A stretch of 64,000 bases of DNA, from positions 1,054,001 to 1,118,000 of the forward strand of contig OZ241894.1 of assembly GCA_965203575.1 (NCBI GenBank), given 5' to 3'. The notes below the pieces were generated by a model. The model ran no database searches. It saw nothing but the letters and a program-made list of their open reading frames with translations, and had not been told where the DNA came from. The DNA is from Aldehydirespirator sp965203575 (GTDB lineage: Bacteria > Actinomycetota > Acidimicrobiia > Acidimicrobiales > Aldehydirespiratoraceae). Position numbers and translations under genes: made by a program. This document shows, in pieces, positions 9,162 through 16,499 of the stretch. Each line of letters begins with the position of its first letter. Positions within the stretch are counted from its first letter, which is position 1.

Positions 9162-9907
9162 GCACCGACCAGGACGGGGCGGCTGTGACGCCCTTGCTGG
9201 AGATGCGCTCGGTCAACGCCCACTACGGAGCGGTCCACGCCCTGCGGGACGTGGACCTGTCGATCTACAGGGGCGAGCTGGTGTGCCTGCTGGGGGGCAA
9301 CGCCAGCGGCAAGTCCACGACCCTCAAGACCCTGCTCGGCATGCTCAAGCCGACCACGGGGGAGGTCGTCCTCGACGGCGAGGTCGTCAACGACAAGCCC
9401 ACCAGCTACCGGGTGGCCCGCGGCGTGACCATGGTCCCGGAGAACCGCCGCCTGTTCAAGCGCCTGAGCGTGCGCGAGAACCTCGACCTGGGCGCCTACC
9501 TGCGGTCCGACACCGACGGCATCGCAGCCGATCTGGAGCGGGTGTTCGAGCTGTTCCCCAGAGTCAAAGAGCGTCTCAGCCAGAAGGCGGGCACCCTGTC
9601 GGGAGGCGAGCAGCAGATGGTGGCCATGGGCCGGGCGTTGATGGCCAAGCCCCGGGTGCTGCTCATGGACGAGCCGTCGATGGGCCTGGCCCCCGCGCTG
9701 GTCCAGCAGAACTTCGAGCTGATCCAGCAGATCCACGAAGCCGGACTGACGGTGTTCATGGTGGAGCAGAACGCCAACATGGCCCTGTCGATCGCGGACC
9801 GGGGCTGGGTGCTGCAGACCGGCCGGGTCGTGCTCGACGACACCGCCGAGAACCTGCTGGCCCATCCCGACCTGCGAGCCTCCTACCTGGGCCAGGCCGA
9901 CACGTGA
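9158..9907 (+). CDS. livF: Branched-chain amino acid type ABC transporter ATP-binding protein, LivF family
   Basis: This 249-residue ATPase is the partner of LivG. It has Walker A (GGNASGKSTTLKTLLG), the LivF motif TMVPENRRLFKRLSVRENLDLG, the ABC signature LSGGEQQMVAMGRALM, Walker B (VLLMDEPSMGLAP) and the H-loop region MVEQNANMALSIADRG. It is the last gene of the FAH-ThDP-livHMGF transcription unit. The transported solute is probably an amino acid, amide or aromatic acid, but cannot be read from the sequence. Confidence 0.93.
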   Translation: MSTDQDGAAVTPLLEMRSVNAHYGAVHALRDVDLSIYRGELVCLLGGNASGKSTTLKTLLGMLKPTTGEVVLDGEVVNDKPTSYRVARGVTMVPENRRLFKRLSVRENLDLGAYLRSDTDGIAADLERVFELFPRVKERLSQKAGTLSGGEQQMVAMGRALMAKPRVLLMDEPSMGLAPALVQQNFELIQQIHEAGLTVFMVEQNANMALSIADRGWVLQTGRVVLDDTAENLLAHPDLRASYLGQADT

Positions 9908-10275
9908 ACCGCCCGTAGCAGGCCCGGCGGGACCGACGCGGGATCAGGCGCAGGCGACGACGACCCGCAGCGGACTCTCGCCGTCGGCATCGACAGCCCC
10001 GAACAGGCGCAGGTGACGGCTGTCCATTAGCCCAGACATTTCAGTAAGCGTTTGGGAGGGCGGCTGTGGGGGCTGGGTTGTCGGTGGCGGACCCGGCGTT
10101 GCCGGGGCGCAGCACACCGGCGAGCGCCTCGCCGGTCGCGTCGAGGCGCGCCATCAACAGATGGAACCCGAAACCGCCCTTGTAGGTCCCCACGGCGGCC
10201 TGCTTGTCCGAATGGAACTACCTGGACTTGTGTGAAAAATTGGGAGTTCGTTGAAGTTATCGGGGAGAGCGCCCT
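9908..10275. other. Gene-poor stretch with transposase debris and the promoter of the surface-protein gene
   Basis: This gap holds the IS1380-like fragment described separately. To its left on the same minus strand is a 27-codon frame (10027 to 9944, starting MDSRHLRLFGAVD) of unknown status. The right end (10225-10275) is AT-richer than its surroundings and must contain the promoter of the next gene, with GGGGAGAG as its ribosome-binding site. Confidence 0.5.
10041..10214 (-). pseudogene. IS1380-family transposase remnant
   Basis: A 57-codon minus-strand frame reads HSDKQAAVGTYKGGFGFH, then LDATGEALAGVLRPGNAGSA and TDNPAP. This matches the core of IS1380-type DDE transposases, in which an H-S-(D/E)-K segment is followed by a GFGFHPLLAF-like strand and a GEAL(A)G(V/L)LRPGNA motif. 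A stop lies two codons upstream of the first histidine and the frame ends a few codons after TDNPAP, so only about an eighth of a normal ~450-residue transposase remains. No terminal repeats were found. It marks the left edge of an accessory region. Confidence 0.65.
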
Positions 10276-13200
10276 ATGAAGTTGTTCAGGTTGCGGTGGT
10301 TGCTGGTGACGGTGGCCTTTATTCAGGTGGTGGCGGGGGTTCCCGCTCCGGCCGTCGCCCAAGACAGCGCCGAAGGTACCGGCGAGGAACTGTGCGATAT
10401 CGAGGGTGAGACGTTTGGCCAGTTCGCCGACATCGCCGATTCCGACTACGGGGCTGACTATATCCTGTGCGCTCGGGTCCTCGGCCTGAGCCGGGGTCTC
10501 GGCGACGGCAGGTTCGGGCCGGACCAGGAGCTGGACCGGGGCCAGATGGCCGCGTTCCTGGTGCGCCTGTGGCGCGACATACTCGGCCGGGCATGTCCCG
10601 CCGGAGACGATCCGTTCACCGACGTGGACGACACCCACTTTGCCGCCGCCGACATCGCCTGTCTGTACAACCTCGGCATCACCAGGGGAACGAGCGCCAC
10701 CACCTACGGGCCCGCCGCCGGGTTGGAGGCGTCGCAGGTCACCAGGTTCGTGACCCGCCTCCTCAACAAGATCACCCCCGGGTTCTGCGACACCGCATCG
10801 GGCGAACTGGAAGCGTCCGCCCGATGCCTCGCCGCGGGCGGCGTCGTTCCCTCCACCAGCGAGGCCGTGTCGTCGAGGATCGCTTCGCGGGCGCAGATGG
10901 CCGTCTACCTGATCGGTGCCTGGTACACCGCCACCAACCGCGGGCAACCCCCGACGCCACCCACCAGACCGGTCGGACCCGACACCGGCCCGGTTGAACC
11001 CCCGACGCCACCCACCGACCCGGTCGAACCCGACACCGACGAGGTTGATTGGATCGGGGAGCCGGAACCAGGCACTCTGGCCAGTGCAAGAGCCGGTGCT
11101 AACCGTCCACCCGCCGAGCGGAGCAGAGACCTGGCCGATTATCTGGGTTTGTCGTCGTGGCCTCCGGAGGGCACTCTTACCGTCCCGGTGTTCCTATGCG
11201 GACCTGTGGGACAGTACACAGCGGACGAGGTGCGACAAGTCACCACCCGGTTGAACCGCCGATTGCAGGGTTTCTTCAACCGGCTCTCTTCCGGGCGGTT
11301 TGATGTGGTCTTCTCGGAGGGAGCGTCGATTTCTATAGATCGTGATTTCGAAGCTGCAAGACGTTCCGGAGCCCAAAATCTTCGCAACTCTATAGTGAGC
11401 GATTGTCATCTTGGAGTATCGAACGCATCTGCTGTGGAGCAGAACTTGATAGTCGCTGAGTTTGACCCTTGCGGCGGTTACGGAGCCGTCAATTACTCTC
11501 AAAACAAGGGCTATGGCTGTGCGTACTTGGGTGGAGACGCCTATGTTGCCAGTCTAAGTACTGCCCTTGTCCTTCATGAGTTGGCTCACTCACTGCTCCT
11601 ACTTAGTCACCCCCTTGGCTTATATCCGTGGTTTATGGAACCCCCGTTCACTGATCGCTGGACCTCTCTTACCGAATACTGGACTTCTCTGACAGGGCCG
11701 CCTATGGCCTGCTCTCGGTATGAATGGCTGGGGTGGCCGGTTCCCATAGAGTTTCCAGAAACCTGTGTCGGTATGACACCGGGCGTGCCGTATATTTGGT
11801 CGTCCACTATTACGGATAATGGCGAGATAGCCATTTACTGGGAGCCTCCCATAGACACCGATGGGGCTCCCGTTACCGGTTACACAATAATTTTCACACC
11901 AATTGAATGGGGTGGTGACTTGGAACGTGTTGTACGTGTTGAATTGCCCGCAAATGCAAGAACAGCCACCCTGAGGTTCCCAACTCCGGACGAAGGCTTT
12001 CATTTTGAACTCCTTGCAAACACCGAACATGGCCTTGGCGCGCCCGCCGAGCACCTACTCATTGGAGGAGGTCCGTGGGTGCCTCCGTTGCCACCGCCAT
12101 TGGCGGAGGTCTCCGTATACGACACCTCCGACAATACCATCACTCTGACCTGGGATGCAGAAAAGCAGATCAAGCACGAGAAGGATTCTGACGAAACGCT
12201 TCACTATGAGGTCAGCTACATTGCCGGCGATCCAGCTGGTGAAGACACAAGTACGGAATGCCCGCCTTCCCTGCTACCAGAACAGGTGGCTTTTGTAGGG
12301 TGCGATACTACTACGAAATGGGTATGGGGCAATACCATCAATGTCGGCTCTGTCACCAGCATCTTCGACAACTGGGTTACTTCTAACGTCCCGGATAACC
12401 ATGAGGTGTTCAGGGTGAGAGACCTTCAGCCGAGCACGCGGTACACCTTCAGGGTCCGAACTTGCAATGACTCCAACACGTATTCGTGCAGTCGATGGAG
12501 CACGGTAACCGCCTCGACAACCGCCTCGACGAGCGGGGGTGCCACCCTCCCGCCTCCGTCCGGGATACGGATCGCGTCCGGCAACGATGAAGTCTCAGGC
12601 GACTGGGCCCTCGTCACCTGGGATCCTGTGCCCGGCGCCGCCGCGTATCAAATCGAGATGGTGAACGAGGCTGTCCACGGGGATGTCCCTGTTGCCATAG
12701 GACGACGACTCGGCCACTCATACGACCTGTCCGGCGATCTTCCCGATTCCGATTCGCAGGAAATCGTGTTCAGGATACGGTCCTGCAAGACTTGGCTCTA
12801 TAGTTGCGGTGATGGAGAATGGACAACTGTGTCGGTGTCGAGACCCGCTAGCCGCAGCACTCCGCCCCCCTATCGTGTGTCGGTCAAAGAAGTGAGTGAT
12901 GCCTACACCAGATTGGACTATTGGATCCCCTCCTGGCGCAATGCTCATTCCTACACTCTCGAATACCAGTACACGGACGGGACATCCGACTCCGGCCTTC
13001 AAGACCAAGACAGATGGTACCGATACCTCGTGCTCCCGACCGATCCGAACAAGAACTACACCGTCAAGATGCGCAACTGTGAGGGCCCGAGCGCCGAAGG
13101 CAACAGTTGTAGCACTTGGACCAGCTTTGCTTTCTCCACCTATCTCGCCACCTCATCGATCCCGCCGCCGTCACTGCGAGTAATGGACATCCCTGACGAC

Positions 13201-13470
13201 GGACACGGCGTGACACGAATTCTCTGGGACGGTGTTCCCGGCGCTTTATCGTACGATTGGGAACTGGAAGTAGCGCCCGGCAGTTTCGGAGGCGAAAGCA
13301 AATTGGCCGGTCAAGTGTCCAGATACATCAACAACTTCCCCATCCCCGAATACAGTGCGCTGCCGATCACGGAACCGGGCAGAGAATACACCATCAGGAT
13401 AAGGTCATGCGGGGTGCCCACCGAACCGTGCGGAGACTGGGCTACAACCAAGTTTTCCACGCAACCGTAA
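10276..13470 (+). CDS. Large secreted surface protein: SLH-like repeats, metallopeptidase-like domain and Fn3 modules
   Basis: The 1064-residue product begins with a signal peptide (residues 1-28, ending PAPAVAQ). Residues about 45-190 carry S-layer-homology-like repeats (FADIADSDYGADYI, LGLSRGLGDGRFGPDQELDRGQMAAFLVRL, then FTDVDDTHFAAADIACLYNLGITRGTS in shorter matching pieces), which usually anchor proteins to the cell wall. A Pro/Thr linker follows (about 215-255). Residues about 295-500 form a domain with VLHELAHSLLLLSH, an HExxH-like zinc site with the second residue pattern HELAH, suggesting a metallopeptidase. From about 515 to the end there are about five fibronectin-III-like modules (motifs such as YTFRVRTCNDSN and EYTIRIRSCG). 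Codon use shifts to AT-richer in 11,300-12,500, consistent with acquisition by transfer. Upstream GGGGAGAG supports the ATG start. Confidence 0.75.
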   Translation: MKLFRLRWLLVTVAFIQVVAGVPAPAVAQDSAEGTGEELCDIEGETFGQFADIADSDYGADYILCARVLGLSRGLGDGRFGPDQELDRGQMAAFLVRLWRDILGRACPAGDDPFTDVDDTHFAAADIACLYNLGITRGTSATTYGPAAGLEASQVTRFVTRLLNKITPGFCDTASGELEASARCLAAGGVVPSTSEAVSSRIASRAQMAVYLIGAWYTATNRGQPPTPPTRPVGPDTGPVEPPTPPTDPVEPDTDEVDWIGEPEPGTLASARAGANRPPAERSRDLADYLGLSSWPPEGTLTVPVFLCGPVGQYTADEVRQVTTRLNRRLQGFFNRLSSGRFDVVFSEGASISIDRDFEAARRSGAQNLRNSIVSDCHLGVSNASAVEQNLIVAEFDPCGGYGAVNYSQNKGYGCAYLGGDAYVASLSTALVLHELAHSLLLLSHPLGLYPWFMEPPFTDRWTSLTEYWTSLTGPPMACSRYEWLGWPVPIEFPETCVGMTPGVPYIWSSTITDNGEIAIYWEPPIDTDGAPVTGYTIIFTPIEWGGDLERVVRVELPANARTATLRFPTPDEGFHFELLANTEHGLGAPAEHLLIGGGPWVPPLPPPLAEVSVYDTSDNTITLTWDAEKQIKHEKDSDETLHYEVSYIAGDPAGEDTSTECPPSLLPEQVAFVGCDTTTKWVWGNTINVGSVTSIFDNWVTSNVPDNHEVFRVRDLQPSTRYTFRVRTCNDSNTYSCSRWSTVTASTTASTSGGATLPPPSGIRIASGNDEVSGDWALVTWDPVPGAAAYQIEMVNEAVHGDVPVAIGRRLGHSYDLSGDLPDSDSQEIVFRIRSCKTWLYSCGDGEWTTVSVSRPASRSTPPPYRVSVKEVSDAYTRLDYWIPSWRNAHSYTLEYQYTDGTSDSGLQDQDRWYRYLVLPTDPNKNYTVKMRNCEGPSAEGNSCSTWTSFAFSTYLATSSIPPPSLRVMDIPDDGHGVTRILWDGVPGALSYDWELEVAPGSFGGESKLAGQVSRYINNFPIPEYSALPITEPGREYTIRIRSCGVPTEPCGDWATTKFSTQP

Positions 13471-13516
13471 TCCGCCCCCGGGGCCGTCCGCTGCTCGTCG
13501 ACCAGCAGCGGTCGTC

Positions 13517-14755
13517 TCAACCCCACAGCCCACAGATCGGCACCGCCTCTATGCCGTCTGCGATCTGGCGCCGGTGGCGGCCCGTGTGGAACACGACGCC
13601 CCCCGCGAACTGCTCCGGCGGCAGCTGATCGCGCAGCCAGATGAGGTGTCGTGCGTCTCTGCGGGTTGGAGCGCTGCCCGTCTTCACCTCGAACGCGGCG
13701 ACCCGGAAGCCGATCTCGGCGATCAGGTCGATCTCGTGCTCGCCGCGGTGGGTCCGCAGGTGGTGCAACTGCACCGGCCGGCTCGACGCCTCGGCCTCAG
13801 CCCGGAGCTGGGCTGCCACGTAGGTGTCGATGATCCGGGCCCGCGCGTCGGTGTTGCGTCTCGCCGCGTCGAAGTCCACCCCAGCGAGCCAGGCGGCGAG
13901 GCCCGCATCGGTGAGGTAGCGCTTGGGTGTGGCCACCAGGCGCTTGAGGCGGTTCGAGCGCCAGGCCGGCGTGTCGGCGACGAGCCGCAAGACGCTGAGC
14001 ACCTCGTGGTAGCCGGCCGCCGTCTTGCGGTCCAGGCGAGCGGACTCGGCGAGAACCGAATCCGCCACAACGCCCGCGGAATGCAGGGCGCACGCCTGGA
14101 GGTAGCGGCGCATCCGCTCGGGGCTGCGCCGCCGGCCGGCGCCGCTGTCCAGCTCGCCGAGATCGCGGGTCGATGCGACCTGCACGTAGCTGCGCATCCA
14201 GCGGGCACGCCGTCCGGCGTCGGCGGACACCGCCGCTGGGAAGCCGCCCGCCAACGCGATCTGCACGTACCCCAAGATGTCGGGCGTGTCGGCCGGGACC
14301 GCGAAGCGTTCCGGGGTGTCCCACCGGTCGAACAGCGACGCCGCGGCGGCATCGCCGAACCGCTCACGGCCGGTGAGCGGCCACAGCTGGATGTCCAGGA
14401 AGCGGCCGGTGCCGGGCCAGGAGCCGGCGATGAGGTCGCTGCGCGAGGAGCCCGTGATGATGTAGCGGCCCGGACACCCATCGGCGTCCACAGCGCGCTT
14501 GACTGCGCCCAGAACCTCCGGCGCGTGCTGCCACTCGTCGAGCAGCAGCGGGAAGGGGCCGATAGAGATGGCCGCGTCCGGGTCGTCGAGGACGATGCCG
14601 CGCTCCGCGGGTTGGTCCAGGCGCAGCACCGACGCAGCCAGCCGTCGCGAGGTCGTCGTCTTGCCGACGGCCCGCGGCCCGGTGACCATGACGGCGGGCC
14701 ACCCGTCAAGGTCCGCTGCGAGAGTGCGGTCAGTGATGCGCGATATGTAGCCCAC
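13517..14755 (-). CDS. AAA-family ATPase with DUF4143 C-terminal domain (copy 1)
   Basis: This 412-residue protein has an N-terminal P-loop ATPase domain (Walker A GPRAVGKTTTSRRLAA at about residue 27, Walker B-like FPLLLDEWQHAPE) and a sensor region (RYIITGSSRSDLI) of the AAA_14 type. The C-terminal half has the DUF4143 helical region (SYVQVASTRDLGEL, KRYLTDAGLAAWLAGVD). It ends in a nuclease-fold-like segment, GEHEIDLIAEI then AFEVKTGS, with the D-ExK spacing of PD-(D/E)xK proteins. Members of this family are widespread, strain-variable and of unclear function. The GTG start at 14755 leaves the ATPase motif at the usual distance. A paralogue lies directly upstream on the same strand. Confidence 0.85.
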   Translation of the reverse strand: MGYISRITDRTLAADLDGWPAVMVTGPRAVGKTTTSRRLAASVLRLDQPAERGIVLDDPDAAISIGPFPLLLDEWQHAPEVLGAVKRAVDADGCPGRYIITGSSRSDLIAGSWPGTGRFLDIQLWPLTGRERFGDAAAASLFDRWDTPERFAVPADTPDILGYVQIALAGGFPAAVSADAGRRARWMRSYVQVASTRDLGELDSGAGRRRSPERMRRYLQACALHSAGVVADSVLAESARLDRKTAAGYHEVLSVLRLVADTPAWRSNRLKRLVATPKRYLTDAGLAAWLAGVDFDAARRNTDARARIIDTYVAAQLRAEAEASSRPVQLHHLRTHRGEHEIDLIAEIGFRVAAFEVKTGSAPTRRDARHLIWLRDQLPPEQFAGGVVFHTGRHRRQIADGIEAVPICGLWG

Positions 14756-14932
14756 GATCCCGCCAGCCTAGCGAAGCCTGTCATTCTTCCACACTTTTGT
14801 AGGATACTTATTATCTATCTGCGTGACCTATTCATACCGCATGGCGAGCTCTCGCCATCGAGGAATCGAGGAGGCCCAGCAGCAGGCGTCGAGGCCGACC
14901 AGCCGACGCCAGCGTGCCGTCGTAGGCGTCGC
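14756..14932 (-). promoter_or_regulatory. AT-rich spacer between the two DUF4143 genes
   Basis: The spacer contains an AT-rich block at about 14,795-14,830 (TTGTAGGATACTTATTATC), the least GC-rich stretch nearby and a likely promoter for the downstream copy, so the two copies may not share one transcript. Confidence 0.35.
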
Positions 14933-16204
14933 TCAACCCCACAGCCCACAGATGGGCACCGCTTCGATCCCGTCACCGAGCCGGAAGCGCTGGGATCCAG
15001 TGTGGAAGACCACTCCTCCGGCGAACTGCTCGGGCGGCAGCCGGTCCCGCAGCCAGGCGATGTGCCGTGCGTCACGGGTGGTTGGCGCGCTGGAGGTCTT
15101 GATCTCGAAGGCGGCCACACGCCGCCCGAACTCCGCCACCAGATCGACCTCGTGATGGCCGTTCTGGTCGCGCACATGGTAGAGGTGCACTCTCACTGAC
15201 GAGGCCTCCGCCTCCGCTCGAAGCTGCGCGGCCACGTAAGTGTCGATGATGCGCCCCCTGGCATGGGCATCCCGCTTCAGCCCCTCCCGGTCCACGCCCA
15301 TCAGCCACGCGGCCAGCCCGGAGTCGGTCACGTAGCGCTTGGGCATCGACGCAAGGCGCTTGAGCCTCCGGGTGTGCCACGCAGGGGTGTCTGCCACCAG
15401 GCGCAGCACGCTCAAGATCTCCAGATAGCCCGAAGTCGTGCGGCGGTCGAGGCCGGCGGCCTCCGCCAGCGAAGTGTCGGTAGTGACGCCGGCGGTGTGG
15501 AGCGCGTAGACGGTGAGGCACCGACGCAGCGTCCCGGGGCTTCTGCGCCTTCCGGCCGGGCTGGCGAGTTCGCCCAGGTCTCGGCTCACAGCCACATCCA
15601 CGTAGGTGCGCATCCAGTCGTCGCGCGCCCCGGCGGCAGACGCCGCCAACGCGCCGGGAAAGCCGCCGTCGAGGGCGACGTCCAAGTACCCGAGAATGTC
15701 CGGCGCCTCCGGCGGGATGCCGAAGCGGCTCTCGCCGTCCCACCGGTCGAAGAGGGAGGGAGCAGCCGCGTCGCCGAACCGCTCGCGGCCCGTCAGCGGC
15801 CACAGTTGCGTGTGCAGCACCCTTCCGGTGAGCGGCCACTGTCCGACGTGCAGATCGTTGCGGGCCGACCCGGTGACGATGAAGCGGCCCGGCGGCGCCA
15901 GCGACGCGTCGACGGCCCGCTTCACGGCGAGCAGGATGTCCGGCGCGTGCTGCCACTCGTCGATGAGCAGCGGGAACGGGCCCTCCCGTATGGCGGCGTC
16001 GGGGTCGTCGAGCGCGAGACCCCGCTCAGAGGCGCGGTCAAGGCGCAGCGCGGCCCGCGAGCGGCGCAAGGCTGTGGTCGTCTTGCCTACGGCCCGGGGC
16101 CCGGTGATGAACTCGGCCGGCCAGGCCGCCATGTGCCGATCCAGGATGCTGTCAGCGATACGAGTCGTGTAGCCGTCGTTCCCCTGCCCCGTCACGGTCC
16201 TCAC
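14933..16204 (-). CDS. AAA-family ATPase with DUF4143 C-terminal domain (copy 2)
   Basis: This 423-residue paralogue of the preceding gene has the same architecture: GPRAVGKTTTALRRSRAALR (Walker A), FPLLIDEWQHAPDI (Walker B), RFIVTGSARNDLH, LTGRERFGDAAAPSLFDRWD, then the DUF4143 part (KRYVTDSGLAAWLMGVD) and the C-terminal HHEVDLVAEFGRRVAAFEIKT, which preserves the putative D-ExK nuclease residues. The last residues of both copies are identical (EAVPICGLWG). The GTG at 16204 is the annotated start. Both copies look intact. Roles suggested for the family include defence or DNA processing, but no role can be assigned here. Confidence 0.85.
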   Translation of the reverse strand: MRTVTGQGNDGYTTRIADSILDRHMAAWPAEFITGPRAVGKTTTALRRSRAALRLDRASERGLALDDPDAAIREGPFPLLIDEWQHAPDILLAVKRAVDASLAPPGRFIVTGSARNDLHVGQWPLTGRVLHTQLWPLTGRERFGDAAAPSLFDRWDGESRFGIPPEAPDILGYLDVALDGGFPGALAASAAGARDDWMRTYVDVAVSRDLGELASPAGRRRSPGTLRRCLTVYALHTAGVTTDTSLAEAAGLDRRTTSGYLEILSVLRLVADTPAWHTRRLKRLASMPKRYVTDSGLAAWLMGVDREGLKRDAHARGRIIDTYVAAQLRAEAEASSVRVHLYHVRDQNGHHEVDLVAEFGRRVAAFEIKTSSAPTTRDARHIAWLRDRLPPEQFAGGVVFHTGSQRFRLGDGIEAVPICGLWG

Positions 16205-16312
16205 CCCCGGCCAACCTCAGAGTTACTGTACAAGATCACAGACTAGTTTATGCATATTTCACACAGGGATTCATGCAAGTGGCTCGCCCGCAGCGGCGGT
16301 AGGTTGCGGGCC

Positions 16313-16498
16313 ATGAGTATGGGTGACATCGACTTGGGGCGGGTCGGGATCTGGACCGGGATGCTGGATCAGGTGCCCCCGGCGCAGGCCGCCGAACTGG
16401 CGGCCGAGGTCGAGGAACTGGGCTACGGGGCGGTCTGGATCCCCGAGGCCGTCGGGCGGGATCCGTTCGTGATGGCCGAGCCCGTCCTGTTGGGCTGA
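16313..16498 (+). pseudogene. Truncated N-terminus of a luciferase-like (F420-type) monooxygenase
   Basis: Starting at ATG 16313 the frame encodes DLGRVGIWTGMLDQ, then LAAEVEELGYGAVWIPEAVG and RDPF, which is the typical first 55 residues of actinobacterial LLM-class F420-dependent oxidoreductases (about 280 residues). It then stops after EPVLLG, and no further homologous sequence follows because the glnS start lies one base beyond the stop. The fragment is a deletion remnant. The upstream 16,205-16,312 region is AT-rich and may still provide the promoter that now drives glnS. Confidence 0.7.
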
Positions 16499-16499
16499 C

